A DNA stretch of 64,000 nucleotides from Verticillium longisporum (Eukaryota; Ascomycota; Sordariomycetes; Glomerellales; Plectosphaerellaceae), in assembly GCA_019188255.1 (NCBI GenBank), contig JAETXT010000004.1, positions 2,976,001 to 3,040,000 of the forward strand, written 5' to 3'. Shown here in pieces: positions 22,726 through 33,217 of this stretch. The translations under genes were made by a program, and so were the position numbers. The notes below the pieces were generated by a model. That model did no database searches, had not been told where the DNA came from, and saw nothing but the letters and a program-made list of their open reading frames with translations. Position 1 is the stretch's first letter. Each line of letters opens with the position of its first letter.

Positions 22726-23830
22726 ATAGCTCCTATACCCTTAGGGCTATTCCTATACTATTATCGTTATCGATATATCTCTTATTATCTTTAGAATTTA
22801 CCCTTTTACTTCTATTTATACTTAGCTCTCTAAATTAAATTACTCTAATCCCGACCTCTTTATAGCTATTTAATATAGCTACTATTTTACCTTTAATATT
22901 CTTATTATAAAGAAGGGCTCTAGAGGCTATATAAGCTAAATTAAGGATTATAGGATCTTCGTAATAGAGCTCTTTAATAAAAGGAATACCTTTAACGAGA
23001 GCTTCTAGATCTATAGTCTCTACGATAAGAGATAGGATCTAATATTATTTAAAGCCTCTATAATAACTTCTTCGAGCTTCTATTTAAGGAAGAGATATAG
23101 GATATTCGAGGGATCTTTAATAAAGGATATCTCCTAGAGTTCTTTAGATATTTCTCTTCCGCTTTATCTATAATATCTTATTACTCTATTAAGGGCTTAA
23201 ATAGAAAAGCTAAAAGAGTTTACTTTTAACTTTATTATTAATATAAATTAGCTATTTAACGTTTTTAATAATTTATTCTTATATTATTTATTATTAAATC
23301 TAAATCTAAATATATATAATAACCTCCTTTAAAGTTAAAGGAATCTATATATAAGATTTAATTAAGTCTTTATATAGAAGAAGAAGTAGATATAAGCGGA
23401 ACTTTAAGCTTCTTTAATAGATATTTATCTCTTTTATAATTATTAGACTTTTCTAAATCGCTTTAGGATATTTATAATATCTATATATTATATTAATAGC
23501 TAAGAATAATAATAATAATATCTCTTAATACTTTATACATAGCTAAATATTTATATAAATATTTTTATAGCTAATATTATTATAAATATTATTAAGAATT
23601 AGGATATTATTAATCTTATTAATATTCTAATCTCTAATAATACTTTAATAAACGATATTTATATTCATAAGCTCTTATATATTCTTTATCCTAAACTATA
23701 TAAAGAAGATATTATTAAATACTAATTACGATACTATAATTATATATTTAACTTTATTAATTATATATTCCTCTATAATAAGGATAATAAAATATTTAAA
23801 TAGGAATCTTAATTTCTTAAGAATAATAAT
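22726..23830. repeat. AT-rich, RIP-like block (outer element)
   Basis: Continuous TA-rich sequence without open frames of note, between the Gypsy and Copia insertions. It belongs to the same texture as the other three blocks of the outer element. Confidence 0.8.
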
Positions 23831-23835
23831 AATCC

Positions 23836-24122
23836 TGTTGAACCAATATTAGGGGGTTCCCTAGGGCAGTGATCTCGGTAGGGGATCACCGATATGGTGA
23901 TCACCGTGGCTGGGATTCACAGCTCTCAGGAGCACGTGAATCACAGCTTACGTGATCGGTGAATCAGATGGGTATATCTGACTCACGTAGGTAGTGGTAA
24001 TTCAGAGAGAGATCATCAACTACATCACAAGACTTATATCACCTACCCTACCTATTCAGAGCTCTCAGGCACAGCCAAAGCAATGAAACGGGGTTCACAT
24101 AAGCAGTGAAGCCCTCTCAACA
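23836..24122 (+). repeat. Copia 5' LTR
   Basis: 287 bp with repeated GTGATC/GGGATCACC motifs. It has one more G than the 3' LTR in the run near 23850. Confidence 0.93.
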
Positions 24123-24465
24123 CTGATCAGTGTTGCGTTCAACGTAACACAGAACAGCTAGAGCTGGAAAAGTCAGGATCGATCCCACGGATAGCAAATT
24201 CGCTGTGCGTGAGCTCATCGGTTACACTTTACAAGTGATCGCAAGAGCACCGTTTGCTTTGAGTACTTCAGGACTCTTGTGAGAGCTTGGTAGCAGGGAA
24301 ATCCCCTGTTACGTGATCTGTAGGAGCACCGTCTGCTTCGAGTACCTCAGGACTCCTACGCCCAAGATCACCACCTAGGCTATATTGCTAGCCACCAAAC
24401 CCGACAAACGAAGCTCTACGGAACAGTCAATCAGCCGTAGCAGAGCTTCAACAAAATCAGCGACA
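24123..24465 (+). other. Copia 5' untranslated leader
   Basis: Non-coding sequence between LTR and gag-pol ATG. It holds a tandem imperfect repeat: GAGCACCGTTTGCTTTGAGTAC and GAGCACCGTCTGCTTCGAGTAC occur about 65 bp apart, as does GAGTACNTCAGGACTC; these may be packaging or structural RNA elements. Confidence 0.5.
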
Positions 24466-27400
24466 ATGAGCTCCTCGGATCACGGCAATAGCTCCGTGAC
24501 AGAGCCAGAGAGCGCTGAAAAGATGCAACAGGAGTTCGACGGCATTCTGGAAGAACTCGGCATATCACGCCTAACGCAGAAGGTCAGGAAGGGTCTCGAT
24601 ATTGACTTCATCGTTAATGGAGCAGAATCACGGTTCCCTGGATCACTGGATTCGGCATCCGCAGATCTCAAGAGCGCCTGGATCCTTAAGGCAATGAGCG
24701 CATACGGGACCATGAAGGGAGTTCACCTCCTGGAGGCGTTTATCGAAGACTTCCAGGGCTGGACCGAAGAGGACTTTGACTCCTGCAATACAACGATCAC
24801 TCGAGCGCTGAAGGTGTATCTAGCAGAGCGCGGGATCCCTCTTCCAGGAGCAGCAAACGCTAAGACGTCGAAGAGACTAGTCCCAATGCTTTCATGGGAA
24901 GAGATGCCCGACGCGACGGAGTCGATCACTGCCGACCGGGATTCAGTGCTCCAAAGAGCAGAGGAACAGCGAGACCAGTGGGACGACGAGCAGCAACCCA
25001 CGGGGAACGCCCAGCTATCCCAAATCCGAAAACTACGAACGGGGAGGACAGATCCCCGACAGCCCCTGGTTCCAGGGTTGTCTGATCAACGGAGCAGGCA
25101 ATCCAGCCAACGAGAGATCACGCCTCAATCGCGAAGAAATGAGACCCCACCCCCAAATGTCACCCAGAACCCACCAGCTTGGTACCATGCTCTGCCGCCA
25201 CACGAATCGGTGAATTCACCGATCGACGGAGCTGTAATCAAGCAATTCGCATCGCTCTGGAACAAGGAGAGCAATTACTCTGGGGAGACATACGATATCC
25301 TTGACGATAAAATGCGTATCTTCACGGACGTTTGCGAACTGCTGCAAATCCGCTATACGCAGCTCCACGCGCTCTTCCCGAGTATACTTTCAGGGCGCGC
25401 GCAAACTTTCTTCCTAGAGCACATGAACCGGAGCATGGGACTCCGTCAAATGTACCTAGCGATCAAACAACAGTTCGATTCGGAGATCAACAGAGCACAG
25501 TATCATACAGACTGGAGCTCGATGACGTTCCACTCTATAGCGGCAGAAGCTGATAACGCAGGAAAGCCGCGAATGGAAGTTCTCCAGATCCTTCTGGATA
25601 GGCTTCAGCGGTGCCAGAGAGCACTTGGCCCTGCGTTCAAGGAAGAGACTCATCTCTATGTGAACACTCTGAGGGCGGTTCAAGGCGTCCCAGAGCTGAA
25701 GATTGCACTAGCAAGGCCGGAGCGATCTTTCAATGCGCTATCCGCACAGCTCAAGAGCACACTGAAGGTGGAGGAGAACACCAGAACGCCTGGGCACTTC
25801 TACACCGACAGACGTTATGGGAGCGGATATCGCCAAGCCAGTGGAAGGGGAGATCGCAGAGAGCAGTCGGTACGCAGAACCAATGATCGTCAGCCATCCA
25901 GAATTCGCAAATGCTGGATATGCTCTAAACGAGACTGCAGATCGACGAAGCACTCTCCCGAGGAGCAACAACGTTCGAAAGAGCAGTGGAAACGCATGCA
26001 GGAAGCGCGTGGGGATCAGCGGAAGGGATACCGTCAGTTTTTAACAGCAATGGAACCTGCTGAGAGCTCGGAATCAGACAATCCCACTTCCGATGAGCTG
26101 GGAGCAGACGATGCCTTTGGGTCTGATCCCGAGAGCGAACTGATGAATGCCCATACTGCACACTTCCTAGCAAATGAGTCGTTCCAACACAGAATCAGGG
26201 GGAGCAGTCCGAAGGCTGAAATGACAGCTCCGATAGAGCAGCTCTTCACCCAGTATCAGATCAATAGCACTTCCACGTGGTACGGCATCATCCCTGATAC
26301 AGGCGCGGCATCAGTTTCCACAGCAGGAGCTTCACAAACAAGGGCCCTAATAGCCCTAATACCAAGCCTAACAGTCAACAAGCAGGGAATAGGGGCCAGA
26401 GTGAGATTCGGAGCAGGAAATCCCATTTCCACGACGGAGGAGATCACTGTTCCAACGCCAATTGGGAGAATCACGTTCCATATCGTCCCAACGGATACCC
26501 CATTCCTGCTTTGCATCAAGGATATGGACGATCTCGGAGTCTACCTAGACAACACGCGTAACGAGCTGGTAAAGCGCGTTGGGGAGATCCAGGAGCGTAC
26601 GCCCATTTTTCGCAAATGGGGCCACCCATGGTTCTTCCTGGATACGAAGACCCATACCAGCTCCGGGATCACATACATGATGGGGACAGAGAGCGATGGA
26701 GCAGCGTTTCTGACAGAAGCAGAGCTCCGACGCATTCACAAGCGGTTCGGTCACCCATCTGTAGAGAAGCTATGGAACCTGCTCCAGAGAGCAGACCAGG
26801 ACGTGAATCGGGACGCTCTGGAGCTGATAAACCGCTTCTGCCACCATTGTCAGATCAAAGGGAAGTCCCCGCAACGCTTCAAGTTTGCCCTGAGGTCAGA
26901 TATCGACTTCAATTACGAGATTTTGGTCGATATTATGCACTTGGATGGAAAGCCCGTTCTTCATGTGATCGACGCGAGCACAGGATTCCAGTCCGCAACT
27001 TTCATTCCCAATTTCACAGCTCGCGCGACGTGGGAAGCTCTCAAGAGGTGCTGGTTGGATACATACCTTGGGCCTCCAGACGTCGTAACTGTTGACGCTG
27101 GAACGAACTTTGCCTCCGCAGAGTTCAGGGCAGAGGCACGCCTCCTAGGCATGACCTGCCATCAGATCCCTGTAGAGGCCCATTGGTCAATCGGCAAGGT
27201 TGAGAGCTACCATAAGCCGATACGCAGAGCGTACGAGATCTTGAAGGCAGAGTCTCGCGACACGAGCCTAGAATCGCTGCTTCAAGGAGCTGTGAAGGCG
27301 GTAAACGACACCGCTGGGCCCAACGGATTAGTGCCTACACTGCTCGTATTCGGGGCGATGCCCAGGATCACCGCCAACTCAGCGCCCACCGCGACCCAGG

Positions 27401-29622
27401 CGCAGCGCGCCGAAGCGGTCAATAAGGCGATGGCGGAGCTTCGGCGAATGGTCGCCAAGCGGAAGGTCAATGACGCTCTCAATACCCGTAACGGACCAGA
27501 TACCAAGCAGTTGCTGCCGAGATCGCTGGAGCTGGGAAGCGACGTTCTTGTGTTCCGAGAGCGGGAGAAATGGACCGGTCCCTACAAGGTCATATCGGTT
27601 TCTGACACGGCGGTCACGGTCGAAATGGTTAACGGCCCAACGGAGTTCAGAGGAACACACGTTAAGCCGTACAACAGATCGCCGGATCAGCAGGCTGGGG
27701 AGACAATAGTGGTTCGAACTCCAGAGACCCCAGAACCATTTGAGTACCCAGAGCCAATTCTACCACGACGACGCGGGAGACCCAGGAAGTCAACAAACGC
27801 CACGAATCTGTTACAGGCGGCTTTCACGGATCGCAAGAGCAGTGCGACCGGGACTTCACAGATCGAGCGCCAATTCATTGTCAAAAGGGAACAGCAGGGG
27901 TACGACCTAGCTGTTCAACTACGCAATGAAGGCAGAATAACGACCCCTGGGAAGCCATTTGAACAGTCCGACTGGGAGGAAATCGACTCACTCCTGGCAG
28001 CTGGAGTGATCGTGCCGATCAGGAGATCCGCGTTTCCCAGTGCTAAGATCTTTGGATGCCGGCTTGTAAGAGAGGTGAAAGGCCTCCCTCAAGCCCCATA
28101 TGAGAAGTCAAGACTGGTGGTTCAGGGACACAGTGACTGGGAGAAGACAACCCTGCTAACGCAGTCGCCCACGATCATGCGCTGTAGCCAACGACTGATC
28201 CTAGCGATCACCCCAACGCTACAGCAACGTGGCCACCAGTTGATGCTCCGTGATATCAGTCAAGCCTACACCCAGAGCGCTACAGATCTGTTACGCAACG
28301 TTCTCCTGCGCGTTCCCAAGGAGCTACAGCATAGATACCCCGACGGAATCGTCTTCCACGTTGTGAAGCCGCTCTATGGCATCGCAGAGTCAGGTCTCCA
28401 TTGGTTTGTAACCTATCAGCGCCACCACAGAGAGCGCCTAAACGCCGTTCCAACGGGCTACGATCCGTGTTTGCTTCTAACCAGAGCTGGAGAGAGCTTT
28501 GGACTGGTCGGAATGCAGACTGACGACACCCTCAACCTCGGAGAGCCCGCGTTCATACAAAAGGAACAAACAGAGCTCGAAAGCGCTGGCTTCCGGGCAA
28601 AGCCTGCTTCCGTCCTTAACGCAGGATCTGACGGCGTCTTCAACGGCTGTATCATCAAAGTTGGAACTGAAGATCTCACGATTCAACAGAAAGGCCAAGG
28701 TGATCGCCTAGAGCTGGTAACCCCAGGGACAGCGAGCTCAGAGCAGGAATACATCGCCCAGAGAGCTCGCGGTGCCTATATTGCTTCAACCTGTCAACCA
28801 GAGGCAGCCTTCGATTTCTCTGTTGCAGCCCAAGCCAAGAACCCACAGGAGGACGACTTTGAACGGCTCAACAAACGCATACAATGGCAGATCGCCAACG
28901 CAGGCCGTGGCCTGAATTACGTGCGCCTGGATCTCTCAACGGCCCAACTTTACGTATTTGTTGACGGCTCCTTCGCCAACAATAAGGACCTAAGTTCACA
29001 GATCGGATTCGTTGTCCTCCTTGGTAACGAACGTTCCTGCGATCAGGAGAACGCCTTCACGGTGCGCGGCAATATCCTCCATTGGCAATCCATTAAGTGT
29101 AAACGGGTTACGCGTTCAGTTCTGGCTAGCGAGATCTATGGGATGGTTAGCGGCTTCGACGCGGCTTATGTCCTTAAACAGACGCTCCAAAAGATCTGTA
29201 AACGCTTAGAACTGCCGCTCCCACGGATGGTTATCTGCACCGACAGCTACTCGCTCTACCAATGCCTGGTTCAACTGAGCGCGACAGCAGAGAAACGCCT
29301 AATGATAGATCTCATGGCGTTACGGCAAAGCTACGAAGAACGCGAAGTCGACGAAATTCGTTGGATCGCCGGAGGCGATAACCCTGCAGATTCAATGACC
29401 AAGGGAGCGCCAAACCAGGCACTGGAAGCGCTAGTGAGCTCTAACGAAGTCACAATCAGGATTGAAGGATGGGTCAAACGTCAAGAAAAGAACAGTCAGG
29501 GGGCAAAGGCAATTGATATTAGCAAAAATGCAGCAAAGCCTAAAAACGAGCACCCCAGAAGCAAAAACGACGACCCCGCGATCAGCAAAACAGCAAAGCA
29601 ACCGCTCCGCAAAGCGGACTAG
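24466..29622 (+). CDS. Copia gag-pol polyprotein
   Basis: Start ATG 24466; upstream codons of the same frame lack an ATG. Order of domains is the Copia order: gag with a degenerate zinc knuckle (CWICSKRDC, about residue 483), aspartic protease (PDTGAASVS, about 610), integrase zinc domain (HKRFGHPS...CHHC, about 758-795), integrase core with acidic residues in VDIMHLD, VTVDAGTNF and IGKVESYH (about 821, 876, 912), reverse transcriptase (KSRLVVQGHSD; LRDISQAYTQ; catalytic QTDDT near 1351) and RNase H (FVDGSFAN near 1498; ASEIYGM). The C-tail is Lys/Asn/Pro-rich. No stop or frameshift in 5.2 kb, so it may be active; the RT active site reads TDD rather than the usual VDD. Confidence 0.92.
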   Translation: MSSSDHGNSSVTEPESAEKMQQEFDGILEELGISRLTQKVRKGLDIDFIVNGAESRFPGSLDSASADLKSAWILKAMSAYGTMKGVHLLEAFIEDFQGWTEEDFDSCNTTITRALKVYLAERGIPLPGAANAKTSKRLVPMLSWEEMPDATESITADRDSVLQRAEEQRDQWDDEQQPTGNAQLSQIRKLRTGRTDPRQPLVPGLSDQRSRQSSQREITPQSRRNETPPPNVTQNPPAWYHALPPHESVNSPIDGAVIKQFASLWNKESNYSGETYDILDDKMRIFTDVCELLQIRYTQLHALFPSILSGRAQTFFLEHMNRSMGLRQMYLAIKQQFDSEINRAQYHTDWSSMTFHSIAAEADNAGKPRMEVLQILLDRLQRCQRALGPAFKEETHLYVNTLRAVQGVPELKIALARPERSFNALSAQLKSTLKVEENTRTPGHFYTDRRYGSGYRQASGRGDRREQSVRRTNDRQPSRIRKCWICSKRDCRSTKHSPEEQQRSKEQWKRMQEARGDQRKGYRQFLTAMEPAESSESDNPTSDELGADDAFGSDPESELMNAHTAHFLANESFQHRIRGSSPKAEMTAPIEQLFTQYQINSTSTWYGIIPDTGAASVSTAGASQTRALIALIPSLTVNKQGIGARVRFGAGNPISTTEEITVPTPIGRITFHIVPTDTPFLLCIKDMDDLGVYLDNTRNELVKRVGEIQERTPIFRKWGHPWFFLDTKTHTSSGITYMMGTESDGAAFLTEAELRRIHKRFGHPSVEKLWNLLQRADQDVNRDALELINRFCHHCQIKGKSPQRFKFALRSDIDFNYEILVDIMHLDGKPVLHVIDASTGFQSATFIPNFTARATWEALKRCWLDTYLGPPDVVTVDAGTNFASAEFRAEARLLGMTCHQIPVEAHWSIGKVESYHKPIRRAYEILKAESRDTSLESLLQGAVKAVNDTAGPNGLVPTLLVFGAMPRITANSAPTATQAQRAEAVNKAMAELRRMVAKRKVNDALNTRNGPDTKQLLPRSLELGSDVLVFREREKWTGPYKVISVSDTAVTVEMVNGPTEFRGTHVKPYNRSPDQQAGETIVVRTPETPEPFEYPEPILPRRRGRPRKSTNATNLLQAAFTDRKSSATGTSQIERQFIVKREQQGYDLAVQLRNEGRITTPGKPFEQSDWEEIDSLLAAGVIVPIRRSAFPSAKIFGCRLVREVKGLPQAPYEKSRLVVQGHSDWEKTTLLTQSPTIMRCSQRLILAITPTLQQRGHQLMLRDISQAYTQSATDLLRNVLLRVPKELQHRYPDGIVFHVVKPLYGIAESGLHWFVTYQRHHRERLNAVPTGYDPCLLLTRAGESFGLVGMQTDDTLNLGEPAFIQKEQTELESAGFRAKPASVLNAGSDGVFNGCIIKVGTEDLTIQQKGQGDRLELVTPGTASSEQEYIAQRARGAYIASTCQPEAAFDFSVAAQAKNPQEDDFERLNKRIQWQIANAGRGLNYVRLDLSTAQLYVFVDGSFANNKDLSSQIGFVVLLGNERSCDQENAFTVRGNILHWQSIKCKRVTRSVLASEIYGMVSGFDAAYVLKQTLQKICKRLELPLPRMVICTDSYSLYQCLVQLSATAEKRLMIDLMALRQSYEEREVDEIRWIAGGDNPADSMTKGAPNQALEALVSSNEVTIRIEGWVKRQEKNSQGAKAIDISKNAAKPKNEHPRSKNDDPAISKTAKQPLRKAD

Positions 29623-29870
29623 GCCTCGGAATCCGAAGAATCCGAGTTTGACTGCTCTGGCGAGTCCCACCAGAGGCAGTCAAAGAGCCGCAGAGCTGCG
29701 GCCCGCCCAGCCGCCTTGCGGTCGGCATTACAAAGACCATCGAGGTCCTTGTTGGGGTCGTCACCCCCTTCGCCTCCTCCTCCTCGGCGATCGTCAGCAT
29801 GCCCTTCACGACGGCACGCCACTTTTCCTTATCCTATTCATTGTTCTCCTACTGTTAATTGTTCACTTTA
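29619..29870 (-). other. Antisense protein-like frame behind Copia pol (broken)
   Basis: On the minus strand a frame ending at 29619 has ordinary protein texture: DDPNKDLDGLCN, AALRLFDCLWWD, and an acidic tail SNSDSSDSEA. A neighbouring frame just upstream reads KWRAVVKGMLTIAEEEEA and would join it with a one-base shift near 29770. Its stop and the pol stop share the palindrome CTAG at 29619-29622. I recall similar antisense frames in other fungal Copia elements but cannot verify this. A TAG lies further upstream, so this copy looks broken. Confidence 0.45.
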
Positions 29871-30000
29871 AGGCTGGAAGAGCAGATCTAACGCGCCGAA
29901 GACTGGAGATTGGAAGCGCGTTGGAGCGGCTATCGACCCTAGCGACAGCTCCCAATATTGGTTCTCACGGCTGTTCTATCCACAAAGAAAAGAGAGCCAG

Positions 30001-30286
30001 TGTTGAACCAATATTAGGGGTTCCCTAGGGCAGTGATCTCGGTAGGGGATCACCGATATGGTGATCACCGTGGCTGGGATTCACAGCTCTCAGGAGCACG
30101 TGAATCACAGCTTACGTGATCGGTGAATCAGATGGGTATATCTGACTCACGTAGGTAGTGGTAATTCAGAGAGAGATCATCAACTACATCACAAGACTTA
30201 TATCACCTACCCTACCTATTCAGAGCTCTCAGGCACAGCCAAAGCAATGAAACGGGGTTCACATAAGCAGTGAAGCCCTCTCAACA
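30001..30286 (+). repeat. Copia 3' LTR
   Basis: 286 bp; identical to the 5' LTR apart from one G in a homopolymer. Confidence 0.93.
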
Positions 30287-30291
30287 AATCC

Positions 30292-31353
30292 TAATAATAT
30301 CCTACGCCTTTAGTAAAAGAAGGGCTTAATAGGAAAACTTTATAATATTATTAAATAAATAAGATCCTCTTTATAATAAAGTAAATACTTTTAATATATT
30401 ATAATAAAAGAAGCTTAAAATTAAGAGTTCCTCTTCTATTAATAAATAATAATAGAGCTTTAACTATTATTAAATAATAAAATTTAATATAATTTAATAT
30501 ATCTAATACTTAACTAAGCTTTAAAGAAGAAGGGCGATATTTAAAGCTTCTTAACTAGAAATATATATAAGGTTAACCTTTATAAATATATTCCTATTAA
30601 AGATTACCTCTTCTTTAAAGATTAATACCTTTTAATAAAGCTTTATATTACCTTTAAGCCCCTTTATCGATAGATAATATAAATATAAAGATAGAATAAA
30701 GATAGGAGCTATAGTGCCTTTTAAGAGGTTCTCGTTAGAATAGAATATGTCCTAGAAAGGATAGAAGAATAGAAAGCGTTTTTTAATAATCCGAATAATA
30801 ATAATTAATAATAGGAAAGGTAAACCTCTTTAAATATTTATAAGCGAATATAATATTAGCGAAATAAACGATCTATATCGCTTCCGATTAATTAAATACT
30901 TTTAGAATATATTTATAATAAATATATAAATATATTATAGTACCTCGAAGCCCTTATTAAAGACTTATATTACTATTTCTATCTATCTATTATTAATATA
31001 TAATAGAAGTTAAATTAATATTATCTAAAGCTTAAGGAGTCCCCTCTCTATATAGCTATTATAATCCTCTATTTTAGCCTTAAATATTAATAGCTTTAAA
31101 TATAATAATTAAGCCTAGAATAGCTTATATAGCTTTATTATATATAGTAAGGCCTCTATTAATAATAGGAGCGCTAATACTACTCTCCTTCTATATCCTC
31201 CTCGAATCTTTAAAGAGATTATAGTTAAAGTAGCTTTAAATAGCTATAGGACCTTTAGCCTATAGCGCCCCTAATAAGCTTTAACGACTAGGTATAGAGT
31301 AGGCATTAGAGAGTTCTAGTACTTAATTCTAAGCTTAATAAATATCTTAGCCT
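30292..31353. repeat. AT-rich, RIP-like block (outer element)
   Basis: TA-rich, frame-poor sequence between the Copia and the Fot1-like insertions. Same texture as the other blocks. Confidence 0.8.
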
Positions 31354-31355
31354 TA

Positions 31356-33215
31356 ACGTGCATGATAAGCAAGTGGGCCAAACAAGCAAGTGGGCCACCT
31401 GACCACGACCATGCGACGACAGCAGCATCCCGGTGAACCCTAACGCCTTAAATCAATTGAAACTACTTGAAATCCTCTTCTTCAGAAGCCCTCGTCTCCA
31501 GCTGACAAGTTCGCGCATTATGTCCAGGCTCGCCGCAGACACCGCAGCGCCGTTTCTTCGTCCCGTCCCTTGGTTGGCGACTGCTTCTCTGACGCGTTTC
31601 CTCATTTATCTGGACCTGAACCTCGATATTGGTTTGTATCTCCTGTCCCTCACCTAGAGTTAGACTCCCTCCTTGCCTGAGACGTGTTTTCTTAGCTCTC
31701 CGACGCTTGCTGAGTGTCGCGTTCTCGTCTCGAAGGATCTGGTTCTCCGACTTCAATAGGGCGAGTTGATGCATGATTCCACGCGTCCCCTTGGTAAAGT
31801 GGTCTATAGCGTTAAGAATCGACGTCGGAGAGCTTCCTTGGTGTCGGGCGATTCGACCTTTAATAAACTCTGACTGACAGCTAGCTTCAATCGGGTTGTG
31901 AGGCGTTTGGGAGACCCAAGGTTCTGATGTATCGGGGACCCCCTCGACGGGCGTCGGTGTCCGTAGCTTCACATCCAGCTTTGAAACCACAATTTCGGGG
32001 CTCATTGGGACAAGCCCAGCACCTCTGAACCCCCTTGATATTCCTTTCCGTCATAGCTTCTTTGAAAGCTGCGAAAAACGCGGGAAAGAAGTCCTCCTTC
32101 GTGATGTGGCTTGTACCTGCCCTCATCTTCTTCTCAATTTGCCGACCGTAGGCCTGCTTTAGCGGGCCAAAACAGCCAACATCAAGAGGTTGAAGTAGGT
32201 GAGATGAATGGGGAGGCATGCATAGCGTAATGATGTTGTTTTCCTTGCAGTAGAGCTCGAACTCAACGGAATGGTGACTTTGGTGCCCATCTAGGATAAG
32301 GAGGCGATATCCGGCCGACCGACGGGGCTTGGTATGCTTGTCAAAATGCTGAATCCATTCTAGACCTTTCTCATTTGTTGTCCAGCCTTTGTCTGTCGTA
32401 GCGATTACCCAGTCGTGAGGTAGAGGGCTGTCTTCGTACCAGCTTGAGAGGTGATTTTTGCCCGCCATAATGATGAACGGCGGGACACACCACCCGTCTG
32501 CGCCAACGCCTTGGATCACTGTCACCCATTCCCGACCTCCTGGTTGGACCATTTTCGTATTAGAACGTCTTTCGGCGTTCGTAACGACCATTCCGGACCC
32601 GATAACGCCCATCATAAACCCAGTCTCATCGAAGTTATAGATATCAGGCTCCGCGATACCGTATTTGGCGATTGTGTTCTTTACGAGCGCGAACCAATCG
32701 CGAATTGCCTCGGGATCTTCGCATTGGGCTCTCTGATAGTCATATCTGCGAAAGAAACGCGTCTTAAGCTCTGGTTGTCGCCTGACGAAGTTTGAGGCCC
32801 AGCGCTTCCCGACACTCGGCGCGTCGCGGTCGGCTAGCAGTCGATTAGCCATATCTTCAACCTCACAAAGCCGGGGAGGAAATGCTCGGGAATTTAGCTC
32901 AAGTATGTATTGAACAATCGTTAACTCCTCGAGCTCCGTCAAATTTCGATTGAGGGGGATCCTGTCGCGTTGCGAAGTAATACCGCGTAGTCGACGCGTC
33001 AAGGTCATTCGGGGAACACCAAAGATATTTGTCGCAGCGCGTATACTGAGATCTGGGTCATTTTGAATAGCCTGAAGAGCAAGCTGTAATTGACGTTCTT
33101 GTGAGGGCGGAGACATCGTTGTTGGTGGAGGAATTAATGGTTAACGTAAGAAGGTCGCGTTTTCGTCGTCAGGTGGCCCACTTGCTTGTTTGGCCCACTT
33201 GCTTATCATGCACGT
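31356..33215 (-). mobile_element. Tc1/mariner DNA transposon, Fot1/pogo group
   Basis: 1,860 bp bounded by perfect 48-bp inverted repeats (31356-31403 and 33168-33215) starting ACGTGCATGATAAGC. Each end contains two direct copies of CAAGTGGGCCA, a usual layout for transposase binding. The duplicated target is TA (31354-31355, 33216-33217). Inside is a transposase on the minus strand. GC content and CG dinucleotides are normal, so it entered after the surrounding DNA was mutated. Confidence 0.93.
31463..33116 (-). CDS. Fot1/pogo-type transposase (frameshifted)
   Basis: Cut-and-paste transposase. From ATG 33116: an N-terminal psq-like helix-turn-helix (about 8-45), a CENP-B-like DNA-binding domain (about 60-125), then the DDE superfamily catalytic region with Asp in NFDETGF (163), ILDGHQSH (276) and LLQPLDVG (312). 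The frame changes at the C5 run 32030-32034 (minus-strand IKG / GFRGAGLVP). The C-terminal part continues in the other frame with a zinc-knuckle-like CGVCGEPGHNARTC to stop near 31463. Full length would be about 550 residues, as in Fot1. The shift is of the opposite sign to the single-base losses elsewhere in the window (one base too many, or two missing), so it may be a real inactivation. Confidence 0.85.
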
Positions 33216-33217
33216 TA

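Larger units (their letters stand above)
23836..30286 (+). mobile_element. Ty1/Copia LTR retrotransposon, apparently complete
   Basis: LTRs 23836-24122 (287 bp) and 30001-30286 (286 bp) begin TGTTGAACCAATATTAGG and end CTCTCAACA. They differ only by one G in a G5/G4 run. The duplication AATCC lies at 23831-23835 and 30287-30291. A single uninterrupted gag-pol frame of 1,718 codons fills the inside. Low LTR divergence and an open frame mean a recent insertion. Confidence 0.94.

Noticed and set aside
29462..30028. 188-codon plus frame running from Copia pol into the 3' LTR
   Set aside because: It overlaps the pol end in another phase and then reads through the untranslated region and LTR; composition is not protein-like.
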